64,000 bases of DNA from JAHRVQ01 sp963976815 (GTDB lineage: Bacteria > Pseudomonadota > Gammaproteobacteria > Pseudomonadales > Azotimanducaceae). A model generated the notes under the pieces. It was not told where the DNA came from. It saw only the letters and a list, made by a program, of their open reading frames with translations, and ran no database searches. Position numbers and translations under genes: made by a program. This document shows, piece by piece, positions 45,535 to 53,543 of this stretch (position 1 is its first letter; every line of letters begins with the position of its first letter). The DNA lies in the NCBI GenBank assembly GCA_963976815.1, contig CAXBLU010000008.1:124001-188000 (forward strand), given 5' to 3'.

Positions 45535-46329
45535 TCAGGTTGCATAAGTTGATCCGCCATCACAGGTAATGACTTCACCGACGGTGTAGGCACCCGCCCT
45601 CGAAGATAGAAATATCGCAAGTCCGGCAATATCCTCTGGTGTACCCACTCGACCACGGGGATTGCCTTTGCCCACAGCGGACCAATCGATATCCGTGTCT
45701 CCGCCGCCACCCACGCCGGTGCTCAGCATCCAGGTAGGGAATGGTCCGGGGGCAATTGCGTTGCAAAGCACATGCTTTTTGGTCAGATGAGCTGCCATGA
45801 CTCTGGTTAGATGATGAACAGCTGCTTTTGATGGTCCGTAGGAGAAGGTTTCAAAGGCGGGTGTTTGTAATCCGTCTACTGAACCAATATTTATCACTCG
45901 CGCTGGATCTTCTGCGGTGCCTGAGGCTTTCAGTAGAGGGAGCAACTTCTGGGTGAGAAAGAAGACACCTTTTACATTGGTATCCATCACCTTGTCCCAG
46001 CCAATTTCAGGAAATTCCTCAAGTTTTGCACCCCAGCTAACCCCGGCGTTGTTCACCAGTATGTCGAGTTTTTCTTCACGGCTCGCTAGATCTGTTGCAA
46101 ATGCTTCAATAGCGGCAACATCGGATAGATCAGCCGGCATAGAAATACATTCGCCGCCATATTCTTTTGTTAGTCTCGCTGCGGTTTCATCACAAACAGC
46201 AGCTTTACGGGAGCTGATATAGACCTTCGCTCCATTGGCAAGAAACCCCGCAGCAATCATCTCACCAATACCTCGAGATCCTCCTGTGACCAGGGCGACC
46301 TTGCCTTCGATCGAAAACAAATTTTTCAT
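45535..46329 (-). CDS. SDR-family oxidoreductase
   Basis: 264 residues. Classical short-chain dehydrogenase/reductase: cofactor loop VTGGSRGIGEMIA at residues 14-26, ILVNNAGVSWG, catalytic Ser in VINIGSVDG, YGPSKAA (Tyr-x-x-x-Lys) and the C-terminal GEVITCDGGSTYAT. It reads as a 3-oxoacyl or 3-hydroxyacyl reductase-like enzyme; the substrate is open. The gene is divergent from the VOC gene. Confidence 0.9.
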   Translation of the reverse strand: MKNLFSIEGKVALVTGGSRGIGEMIAAGFLANGAKVYISSRKAAVCDETAARLTKEYGGECISMPADLSDVAAIEAFATDLASREEKLDILVNNAGVSWGAKLEEFPEIGWDKVMDTNVKGVFFLTQKLLPLLKASGTAEDPARVINIGSVDGLQTPAFETFSYGPSKAAVHHLTRVMAAHLTKKHVLCNAIAPGPFPTWMLSTGVGGGGDTDIDWSAVGKGNPRGRVGTPEDIAGLAIFLSSRAGAYTVGEVITCDGGSTYAT

Positions 46330-46452
46330 GGCATTCTCTTTTTATTGTCAACTTAGATGCTGGCCATTAAAGCAAAGGCCTCATTTAATTGCAGTAGGTT
46401 CCCGGAAGGAAATTCACTATCATCAACCCCACTCATAATTGAAAGGGCACCT

Positions 46453-46866
46453 ATGCAGGCTGTGTTCCAAATCTCAATACTTGTAAAGGATTACGATCGG
46501 GCCCTGGCGTTCTATGTGGATATTCTTGGATTCGCATTGTTAGAGGACACCTATATTAGTGAGGCAAAACGCTGGGTTGTGGTTTCTCCAGGTAAAGGCG
46601 CAGCAATTGTACTGGCAAAAGCAGATGATAAGTCTCAAGTAGAAGCGATTGGTCGCCAGTGCGGCGGAAGAGTTGGCTTCTTTCTTGGTACCGATAATTT
46701 TGAACGGGATTATGACCGTTACACTTCACTAGGCGTAAAATTTGTACGGGAGCCGTTAACGTCGGACTACGGCACCGTTGCTGTATTTGAAGATTTATAT
46801 GGCAACCAGTGGGATCTAATTGAACACGTACCCGGGCATAGATTTGCCTTAACAGCTGATGATTGA
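46453..46866 (+). CDS. VOC-superfamily (glyoxalase-like) protein
   Basis: 137 residues from ATG 46453, which has GAAAGGG about 6 nt upstream; the longer open frame from 46357 lacks support. ISILVKDYDRALAFYVDILGF is the VOC opening and VAVFEDLYGNQWDLIEH the closing strand with the metal-binding Glu. Members are metal-dependent lyases, isomerases, dioxygenases or binding proteins; the substrate is unknown. It is followed closely by the hydrolase gene. Confidence 0.85.
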   Translation: MQAVFQISILVKDYDRALAFYVDILGFALLEDTYISEAKRWVVVSPGKGAAIVLAKADDKSQVEAIGRQCGGRVGFFLGTDNFERDYDRYTSLGVKFVREPLTSDYGTVAVFEDLYGNQWDLIEHVPGHRFALTADD

Positions 46867-46874
46867 GTATATCG

Positions 46875-47597
46875 ATGAAAATTGAATGGAAGTCGGCAAA
46901 GGACACAATCGGCAGTCCCACCAGAGAATTTTCCCTGCAGGGCGACCGAAGAGTGACCGGTGCGGTTTGGATCCCAGCTAACCCAACACCTAACGCGGCA
47001 CTGATTTGTTTTGGTCACGGCGCCTCGGGTACTCGATATCAAGAGCCGATTTGTGATCTTGCCAACAGATTTTCTAAGGCGGGCTACCCGTGCCTGTCGA
47101 TTGATGGTCCGGTACATGGTTTGAGGCAGGTCGGTGACGGGGCAAGGGGGGCGTTCTTTCCTGAGTTTCAGCGCGAAGATAGTATTAAAGACATGGTGGT
47201 TGATTGGCAGCAGTCAATTGAGGCGGTTAACTCCCTGGAAGAAATCGATTCTGCAGGTATTGCCTATTTTGGTTGGTCCATGGGCTCAATATACGGCATC
47301 CCACTCGTTGCAGCTCGAAAGGATGTGAAGGTGACTGCGCTCGGACTAATTGGTGTGTCGAACCATTTTCCCCATGGCGAAACAATTCTCGCCGCCGCAG
47401 CAAAAGTTCACTGCCCGGTGACTTTTCAAATGCAACTTGAAGACGAGCTATTTGATCGAGAGGGATATTTGAGGGTGTTTGATGCCTTTGCGACAAAAGA
47501 CAAGAGGATACATGCCAACCCTGGCTTGCATCCTGAGGTCCCGGCTGAGGAAATAGATTTTAGTTTTCAGTTTATAAGCAAAGTACTCAAGGGCTAA
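46875..47597 (+). CDS. Alpha/beta hydrolase of the dienelactone-hydrolase type
   Basis: 240 residues from ATG 46875 (a TTG at 46863 overlaps the previous stop). CFGHGASGTRYQEPICDLANRF is the oxyanion region and YFGWSMGSIYG the nucleophile elbow (G-x-S-x-G with Ser). FQMQLEDELFDREG carries the likely acid, and the His of LHPEVPAEEID the likely base. An ester or lactone hydrolase; the substrate is unknown. It probably shares a transcript with the VOC gene. Confidence 0.78.
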   Translation: MKIEWKSAKDTIGSPTREFSLQGDRRVTGAVWIPANPTPNAALICFGHGASGTRYQEPICDLANRFSKAGYPCLSIDGPVHGLRQVGDGARGAFFPEFQREDSIKDMVVDWQQSIEAVNSLEEIDSAGIAYFGWSMGSIYGIPLVAARKDVKVTALGLIGVSNHFPHGETILAAAAKVHCPVTFQMQLEDELFDREGYLRVFDAFATKDKRIHANPGLHPEVPAEEIDFSFQFISKVLKG

Positions 47598-47607
47598 CAA
47601 CAATAGA

Positions 47608-48369
47608 CTAGCTGAGTAGGTTTAGGATCGACTCTTCAGCTAATCGTTGATGGTCAAACACTTTAACGCTCGCTTCAAACTGAATTTGTTCTTGAATCAG
47701 ATTAACCATTTCTGTTGCGAGATCTGCATCCGATAACCTGCTGCGACTAGACTCAATAGAAAGCCCGGTTGTGGCAAGTTGTTCAACCCGGCTCTCGATA
47801 CCATTGAGTTCCGCTCCAATATTGGCGCGTAACAGAGACACTTCTGCCTGCAACTCTTCAAGTTGATCGCCATTAATGCTGTCTTTACTTTGCCGAAGAA
47901 TATCGAGCCTGGCAGAGAGCGCTTCAATATCTATGCCTTCATTCCTTAATCCTGCGGAGCCAGAACCATTGTTGGTAAATAACGAATTACCGTTGAAGTT
48001 TGCCCTGGCGAGGTCTTCGGCAAACTGATCCAGTAGACCTTTTGATTCTTCATCAATGGCCAAACGGTCAGCGCTGTTGAGGGCATTATTTCCCGCCTGA
48101 ACTGTTAGGGCTTGAATACGCTCAATAGTTTCGGTTCCCTGTCCCAGGGTTTGATCGGCTTTTTGTAACGCTGAGGTCTGATTGATGGCGTTTCGAATTG
48201 AAACGGTGTTTTCACCCGCCGCTGCATCGAATCTACCTGTGATGGCAGCTTCAGCGGCATTTTGTTGATAATCGATCCGTAATCCGCTGCTTATGCGGTC
48301 CGTTGCGCGATTAATTCCATCCAGGGAAGGTAAAGCAGGAGAGGCCGGACCAGCAATTGAAAATGGCAT
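47608..48369 (-). CDS. Orphan flagellin-like protein
   Basis: 253 residues, nearly all helical. The N-terminal part (INRATDRISSGLRIDYQQNAAEAAITGRF) matches flagellin D1 text, and the C-terminal part (SRLSDADLATEMVNLIQEQIQFEASV, ending ESILNLLS) matches the flagellin C-terminus. The middle variable domain is nearly absent and about 25-30 residues of the usual N-terminus (D0) are missing or replaced by MPFSIAGPASPALPSL. No other flagellar gene is in the window. It could be a divergent filament or junction protein or a surface protein derived from flagellin. Confidence 0.7.
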   Translation of the reverse strand: MPFSIAGPASPALPSLDGINRATDRISSGLRIDYQQNAAEAAITGRFDAAAGENTVSIRNAINQTSALQKADQTLGQGTETIERIQALTVQAGNNALNSADRLAIDEESKGLLDQFAEDLARANFNGNSLFTNNGSGSAGLRNEGIDIEALSARLDILRQSKDSINGDQLEELQAEVSLLRANIGAELNGIESRVEQLATTGLSIESSRSRLSDADLATEMVNLIQEQIQFEASVKVFDHQRLAEESILNLLS

Positions 48370-48419
48370 GGTCGCAACTCCGTTGTTGTCTGGGCTTAAT
48401 TGTAGCGAATAGCCCCATT

Positions 48420-48441
48420 AAAAACAGGGTGTTAAACCCCT
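48420..48441 (-). terminator. Weak terminator candidate after the Cfa operon
   Basis: On the minus strand a short hairpin (GGGT, loop TTAAC, ACCC, plus a G-T closing pair) is followed by TGTTTTT. It lies 35 bp past the stop of the Cfa-like gene, between it and the flagellin-like gene. Confidence 0.35.
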
Positions 48442-48475
48442 AATCACCGCCGCTCATCGGATGGCGTAGGTAGAA

Positions 48476-49504
48476 TTAGCTTTCTTTATGCCCAAAAAGA
48501 TAATGTCCCACGTACCATTCTCGACCATCGTTATAAGCGAATAATTCTTCGCAGGCCATAAAGAACATTCTCCAGCGATTAAATAACACAGTGGTTTCCG
48601 TAGGGTCATCACTCTCGGCAAATACTTTGCGAACAGAATCTTTGTTGGCATCGATGAGATTCAGCCACGCCCGGCTGGTCTTGGCATAGTGAGTCCCTTT
48701 AACCGCCCATCGATTCTCGAGCATCAGGGGCGAGGGGATTTGAAGTGGTAGGTCCCAACTGGGCATCAACCCGCCGGTAAAAAAGTGTCTGGCCATCCAA
48801 TCGGCCTTACCATCATCCTGAAAGAAATAGGGCATCGTGCGATGGACAAAAATATGAAACCAGAGTTTACCTTCAGGTTTTAGCCATCCGGCAATTCGCT
48901 CGAAAAGTATTTGGTAGTTCCGCATGTGTTCAAACATCTCAATCGATACAACTCGGTCGTACTGTTGCTCGGTTTCAAAATCGTTCATGTCACAGGTAAT
49001 CACGTTGAGGTTATCAATCTCACGATCCGCTGCAGTTTGATCAATATATGACTTTTGAGTATTAGAGTTGCTAACGGCAGTGATCTTTGAATTTGGATAA
49101 TGGCGCCCTAACCAGAGTGTTAGTGAGCCCCACCCACAGCCTAATTCTAATATATCCATGCCATCTTCTATCCCTGCACGCTGGCAGCTTAACGCAAGCA
49201 TTGACTCTTCCGCAGTGGAAAGATTGTGGACGTTCGGTTCGAAATAACAACAGCTGTACTTTTTATGGGCGCCGAGCACCTGATCATAGAATTCTGTTGG
49301 GACCTCATAATGCTGTGAATTAGCATCAACGGTATTAATCGCGAGCGGGCTGGCGATCATCTGGTCTATAAATTGTGTTAATGTTTCTGAGGATTGGTAT
49401 CGAGATTTTTCTTTGCTGAGTCTTTGTTTCAACAATCGACGAATACCGAATCGTGTTAAAGCATCGGGCACACGACCCTGCTCAACAAGATCAATTACAC
49501 TCAT
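48476..49504 (-). CDS. Cfa-like SAM-dependent methyltransferase (second copy)
   Basis: 342 residues. HYEVPTEFYDQVLGAHKKYSCCYF is the lipid-methyltransferase opening and MDILELGCGWGSLTLWLGRHYP the SAM loop; VSIEMFEHMRNYQILFERIAGWL is the catalytic-site region with Glu. It belongs to the CFA synthase superfamily but to the shorter, divergent branch, also seen in eukaryotes, so the product could be a methylated rather than a cyclopropane lipid. It begins 22 bp after the canonical Cfa gene and closes the four-gene operon. Confidence 0.85.
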   Translation of the reverse strand: MSVIDLVEQGRVPDALTRFGIRRLLKQRLSKEKSRYQSSETLTQFIDQMIASPLAINTVDANSQHYEVPTEFYDQVLGAHKKYSCCYFEPNVHNLSTAEESMLALSCQRAGIEDGMDILELGCGWGSLTLWLGRHYPNSKITAVSNSNTQKSYIDQTAADREIDNLNVITCDMNDFETEQQYDRVVSIEMFEHMRNYQILFERIAGWLKPEGKLWFHIFVHRTMPYFFQDDGKADWMARHFFTGGLMPSWDLPLQIPSPLMLENRWAVKGTHYAKTSRAWLNLIDANKDSVRKVFAESDDPTETTVLFNRWRMFFMACEELFAYNDGREWYVGHYLFGHKES

Positions 49505-49526
49505 AAGGGACCCTTAATACTACTGG

Positions 49527-50768
49527 TTAACTGCGGCAGAATGCCGGTTTGGTAAACTCGGCCTGGACGCACCCAATAGCGCGTTCATCGAAGCCTCCTT
49601 CGCAATAGCAAAGATAATACTCCCACATGCGTAAGAATCTATTGTCGTATCCCAGTTGAGTGATGGCATCAACATTGGCATAAAACTTTTGCCGCCATTC
49701 CCGAAGCGTCATCGCGTAGTGATCAGTAATATCTTCAAGTGCTGTCATGCGCAGAGTAGTCACATCGGTTGCGATGTTGGTCAAAGCTGTCACAGAGGGT
49801 AGGGCGCCGCCAGGAAAAATATAGCGCTGAATAAAATCTACATTTTTTTTCGAGAACTCATAATGTTGATCTGCAATTGTAATCGCCTGAATGAGCATCT
49901 TTCCGGTTGGTTTTAGCAGAGCCGCGCATTTTTCAAAATAGCTCCCGAGATAACTTAAGCCCACGGCTTCAATCATTTCGATCGACACGAGTTTGTCGTA
50001 TTGACCTTCCATGTGCCGGTAGTCTTTTTTCACAATTGTAATTTTGTCCTCAAGTCCGGCGGTCTGAATTCTTTCGTTGGCGAGATTAAATTGTTCCTCA
50101 CTAATGGTTGTTGTGGTGACCCTGCAACCATATACACCCGCCGCATGGAGTGCGAATGACCCCCAACCACTGCCAATCTCAACAACGTGATCGTCTTCAG
50201 TCAGTTCCAGTTTCTGACATATTCTATCTAGTTTTGCGATAGAGGCTTGTTCCATGGTGGTGTCATTGTTCTCAAAAAAACCTGCGGAATAGGTCATGGT
50301 TGGATCAAGAAAGTGTTCAAAAAGCTCGTTACCTAAATCGTAGTGGGCTGCAATGTTCTTCTTGGAGCCACTTTCCGTGTCTTGATTCATCCAGTGCAGC
50401 ATTTTGTACAATGGCTTTTTAATCGCGGCATTGCCTAAACCCTCAAGCACATCCATATTGCGTAGCATGATGCGTATAAGATCCGTAAGGTGGTCACAGG
50501 TCCATAAACCTTGCATGTAGGCTTCTGCAGCGCCCACAGCTCCACCGGCTGCTAGAGTTGTATAAAATCTATCGTCATGGATCTCAACGGTTGCGGTAGG
50601 AGAAGGGTCTTCTCCACAATTTAGAGTGAGATCGCCGTCGATAAATATCACCCGTCCATGCTTGAGTAGCTTCATGTTCGAGTAGAATTTGCTTTTAATG
50701 GTATTCATCAACCAGGTGTCTTTTCGCTTTACGCGACTGGGCAAGTAGTTGAGGGAAAGCGTTTTCAT
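49527..50768 (-). CDS. cfa: Cyclopropane-fatty-acyl-phospholipid synthase family protein
   Basis: 413 residues. Adds a methylene (or methyl) group from SAM to double bonds of membrane phospholipid chains. HYDLGNELFEHFLDPTMTYSAGFF, VVEIGSGWGSFALHAAGVYG (SAM loop), VSIEMIEAVGLSYLGSYFEKC and the bicarbonate-site region QRYIFPGGALPS are family marks. The start shares one base with the stop of the DUF1365 gene. A UfaM-like methyltransferase, as in furan fatty acid synthesis, is a possible alternative. Confidence 0.9.
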   Translation of the reverse strand: MKTLSLNYLPSRVKRKDTWLMNTIKSKFYSNMKLLKHGRVIFIDGDLTLNCGEDPSPTATVEIHDDRFYTTLAAGGAVGAAEAYMQGLWTCDHLTDLIRIMLRNMDVLEGLGNAAIKKPLYKMLHWMNQDTESGSKKNIAAHYDLGNELFEHFLDPTMTYSAGFFENNDTTMEQASIAKLDRICQKLELTEDDHVVEIGSGWGSFALHAAGVYGCRVTTTTISEEQFNLANERIQTAGLEDKITIVKKDYRHMEGQYDKLVSIEMIEAVGLSYLGSYFEKCAALLKPTGKMLIQAITIADQHYEFSKKNVDFIQRYIFPGGALPSVTALTNIATDVTTLRMTALEDITDHYAMTLREWRQKFYANVDAITQLGYDNRFLRMWEYYLCYCEGGFDERAIGCVQAEFTKPAFCRS

Positions 50769-51511
50769 CAGTTTGATTCCTGAAGTTTCTTTTTATCCGG
50801 GTGACCGTAGAAAGGGACTTTCTTTAACCACAACCGTGCTGCTTGAATATATATGGCTGAGATCGTGCGAAAGGCCTGGCGAACCTGTACGCCAATCAAT
50901 CTCGTCACATTACCTTTTTCCAACTCTTGTCGCTTCAATCCAATGCTTGCTGTAAACAGCGGTTCAGATTCACGACTTACATTTATCGCTACGCTCAAAT
51001 GTTGGTCTGGATCACTAATTTGCCAGTGATAGGTGGTATCCATTGGCATGAACGGTGATACATGGAACGATTTCTCCGTTGGCGTAGCAAAATCCGGACC
51101 TTCCAATAAATACAGATGCCGCTCATCCCAGGGAGTATTGTGGACTTCTGCGAGCACATAGCACAGTTCATCTGCATCGAAGCAGTAGTAGAGTGATATC
51201 GGATTCATGCAATATCCGAGGCTGCGGAGGGTCGAAAGCATAAATACTTTCCCGATAAACGGGCGCCCCCCGAGTGATTCGATGCGACTTAGGACCTCGT
51301 CTCGTAAGCTGTCATGATGACCAGGTAGATAGTCCTGTCGTTGGAAGCTTACCAGGTTCCTAGAGTTTGCTGACCAGAAAGGGGATAGTGAAAATACATC
51401 ATCAATCTCATCAAGATCGAGAAATACATAATCAAGATTGTAGCGAAAGGTGTGTTCGCCGTGGCTAAACCGTTTGTGGAAAACAGTACCTCGGTAAATG
51501 CAGGATTTCAC
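50768..51511 (-). CDS. DUF1365 protein
   Basis: 247 residues. The family pattern is plain: YRGTVFHKRFSHGEHTFRY, LSTLRSLGYCMNPISLYYCFD, LAEVHNTPWDERHLYLL and KSFHVSPFMPMDTTYHWQI. DUF1365 almost always stands next to a Cfa-type methyltransferase and an FAD oxidoreductase, as here, and is thought to act on membrane lipids; the biochemical role is not settled. The ATG overlaps the previous stop by 4 bp. Confidence 0.92.
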   Translation of the reverse strand: MKSCIYRGTVFHKRFSHGEHTFRYNLDYVFLDLDEIDDVFSLSPFWSANSRNLVSFQRQDYLPGHHDSLRDEVLSRIESLGGRPFIGKVFMLSTLRSLGYCMNPISLYYCFDADELCYVLAEVHNTPWDERHLYLLEGPDFATPTEKSFHVSPFMPMDTTYHWQISDPDQHLSVAINVSRESEPLFTASIGLKRQELEKGNVTRLIGVQVRQAFRTISAIYIQAARLWLKKVPFYGHPDKKKLQESN

Positions 51512-52743
51512 CAGTCTACCCCCAACTGCTTACAGATACGCAGCGCACTCTTCACGCCATCCTCATGGAAACCATAGTACCAGTAGGCACCACAATAATA
51601 GGTGCGATTCTGAGCAGATATCTCATGATGGCGTTTTTGTGCGTCGAGTGTGGCTTGATCATAAAACGGATGACTGTATTGATATGTACCTAATACGCAA
51701 TCCTGATTGATGTTTGTGTCGTTTAGGGCCACAAGAACCTGGGTTTCTGTTGGAATATGTTGAAGGATATTCATGTTGTAAGTTAACCGAGCGGCGTCCT
51801 GTTCAGCTTGTTCCGGGATCAGATAGTTCCAACTTGCCCAGGCCAACTGCCGCTTCGGTAGTCGACTCCGATCAGTATGGAGGTAGGCCGTGTTGTTGGT
51901 GTATTTAATTGCACCCAGGATTTCGGCTTCGGCCTGTGTCGGCGCATCAAGCATCGCCAGCGCTTCGTTACTGTGGCTTGCGATGATGACCTCATCAAAA
52001 ATCTCGCGTTTACCTTCGGTCTGTATAGTCACCTGATGGTCATCACGTTTGATGGATAGGACGGGAGTTGAGAGCCGAACATCATGCAGATGGGGTGCCA
52101 TCGCTTTGATATATTGGTTAGAGCCCCCGTTAACCACATACCACTGGGGTCTATTCTTAAGATCGACTAACCCGTGGTTAACAAAAAAATCAACCAGTGC
52201 TCTAACTGGAAAACTACCAATTGCTTTATCTCCGGTAGACCAAATTGCAGCCGCCATTGGATAAAGGTATTGAGTTCGAAAAGCCTTGCCAAATGTGTTT
52301 TTGGTTAGATATTCATCAAGACTCGATGTTTCATCCTCTGGCAAAGATCTGGCTAATTCATTAAAGCGAAGAATGTCTCTGACCATGGTCCAGAAACTGG
52401 GTCGTATAAGGTTTCGGCGCTGGGCAAACAGTGTATTGAGATTGTGCCCGTTGTATTCGAGGTTCTTTGCCTCATCTTTTACAGAAAAGCTCATTTCTGT
52501 TGGGTTACCGCTACATTCAAGCTCTGCGAGCAAACGCATAAAATTAGGGTAGGTTCGGTCGTTGTAGACAATAAAGCCTGTATCAACGGTGACCAGGGTT
52601 TGATCAATTTTGATCTCATGGGTGTGGGTGTGCCCCCCAAGATAATCGTTTGCCTCAAAAAGCGTAACTTGATGTTGATGACGGAGTAGGTAAGCACAGG
52701 TTAATCCCGAAATACCGCTTCCGACAATTGCTATTCTTGCCAT
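51508..52743 (-). CDS. FAD-dependent oxidoreductase (amine-oxidase fold) of the Cfa/DUF1365 operon
   Basis: 411 residues. The Rossmann motif IAIVGSGISGLTCAYLL is at the start, followed by VTLFEANDYLGGHTHTH. The fold is that of flavin amine oxidases and desaturases. In Rhodobacter a related protein in a similar gene set (UfaD) desaturates methylated fatty acids on the way to furan fatty acids, so a lipid substrate is likely; this is inference. First gene of a four-gene operon with overlapping starts and stops. Confidence 0.85.
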   Translation of the reverse strand: MARIAIVGSGISGLTCAYLLRHQHQVTLFEANDYLGGHTHTHEIKIDQTLVTVDTGFIVYNDRTYPNFMRLLAELECSGNPTEMSFSVKDEAKNLEYNGHNLNTLFAQRRNLIRPSFWTMVRDILRFNELARSLPEDETSSLDEYLTKNTFGKAFRTQYLYPMAAAIWSTGDKAIGSFPVRALVDFFVNHGLVDLKNRPQWYVVNGGSNQYIKAMAPHLHDVRLSTPVLSIKRDDHQVTIQTEGKREIFDEVIIASHSNEALAMLDAPTQAEAEILGAIKYTNNTAYLHTDRSRLPKRQLAWASWNYLIPEQAEQDAARLTYNMNILQHIPTETQVLVALNDTNINQDCVLGTYQYSHPFYDQATLDAQKRHHEISAQNRTYYCGAYWYYGFHEDGVKSALRICKQLGVDW

Positions 52744-53270
52744 ATAAAAAGAAACCCATCTACCACTGGAGCGTACCCAATAAAGTGTGCCGAATTGGCT
52801 GTTCTATCTACTCCGGTGTTATACGCCATGAAAGTGCCAGTGGACGTGTTGATTTTATGATTGTTATGCCGCTGAACCGTTAGGCCACAAATGGATCTCG
52901 ACATGATAGAGAAAATACTTTTTGGTGCAACCGTGCACCGTGCAACCAAGGCACCTGGGAAGCTACATATATCGCGTGCCACAGGCATGGGGGGATTGAG
53001 GCTCTACCTTGCACAGGACACCAAAGCGGGAACCCAAACCTTTGGGATTAAAGTTTTAGTTATAGACTGGGTTATTGGCCAGGGGAATTAGGCCCTGCTG
53101 ATTATTAGCGCTAGCGGTTTTAGCGGACGGGAAATTTTTCCTGCAGCACGTTCGAAGGAGAGGAGTAAATGTTCGCCGCAGGCAGAGTCTTGGCCAATAA
53201 TTTGGTTGTGTAACAAGATATCCACAGCACTTAAGTGGAACAACAGCGGAACATCAACAGTGTCGTTACT

Positions 53271-53327
53271 CAGGGTAGGTTGCGACGCAGGGTAGGTTGC
53301 GACACAGAACACCTCGCGACGCAGGGC
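53271..53327. repeat. 17-bp imperfect tandem repeat
   Basis: Units CAGGGTAGGTTGCGACG at 53271 and 53288 differ by one base. A third, at 53305, is diverged in its middle, and a partial fourth begins at 53322. Confidence 0.8.
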
Positions 53328-53477
53328 AAGACCAGAGCACCGACAATATAGAGATTCAGGTTACCCGTGTGTGCCTGGTTTCCCCTTTAGGAAACCTTAT
53401 GCCGTTGTTTCGTCTTTCGACTCCGTATGCAACAAAAAGCACGTATACAACAAGCATCCCTAGTAGCAGGAACAGCC

Positions 53478-53529
53478 CGGATACTACGACCGGATACTAC
53501 GACCGGATACTACGACCGGATACTACGAA
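53478..53529. repeat. Four 13-bp tandem repeats
   Basis: CGGATACTACGAC is repeated at 53478, 53491, 53504 and 53517, identical but for the last base. The unit is not a multiple of 3. It lies 15 bp beyond the stop of the CoA-transferase gene. Confidence 0.95.
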
Positions 53530-53543
53530 TAGTTCCAGCAGAT

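Larger units (their letters stand above)
52744..53543. other. 800-bp stretch without a convincing gene; contains tandem repeats
   Basis: It lies between the start of the FAD oxidoreductase gene and the end of the CoA-transferase gene. It must hold the promoter of the lipid operon (near 52750-52850), but I cannot place -10/-35 boxes; no ECF-type TGATC box is evident. Open frames of 60-85 codons on both strands show no family resemblance. Two tandem repeat arrays (17 bp and 13 bp units) fill its right end. It may be a decayed region. Confidence 0.55.

Noticed and set aside
52731..53312. Small genes in the gene-free stretch (frames of 60-85 codons on both strands)
   Set aside because: No family resemblance, no clear ribosome-binding sites, and they overlap one another and the repeats.
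53478..53529. CRISPR-like array
   Set aside because: The 13-bp units follow each other directly with no spacers. The same holds for all other arrays in the window.
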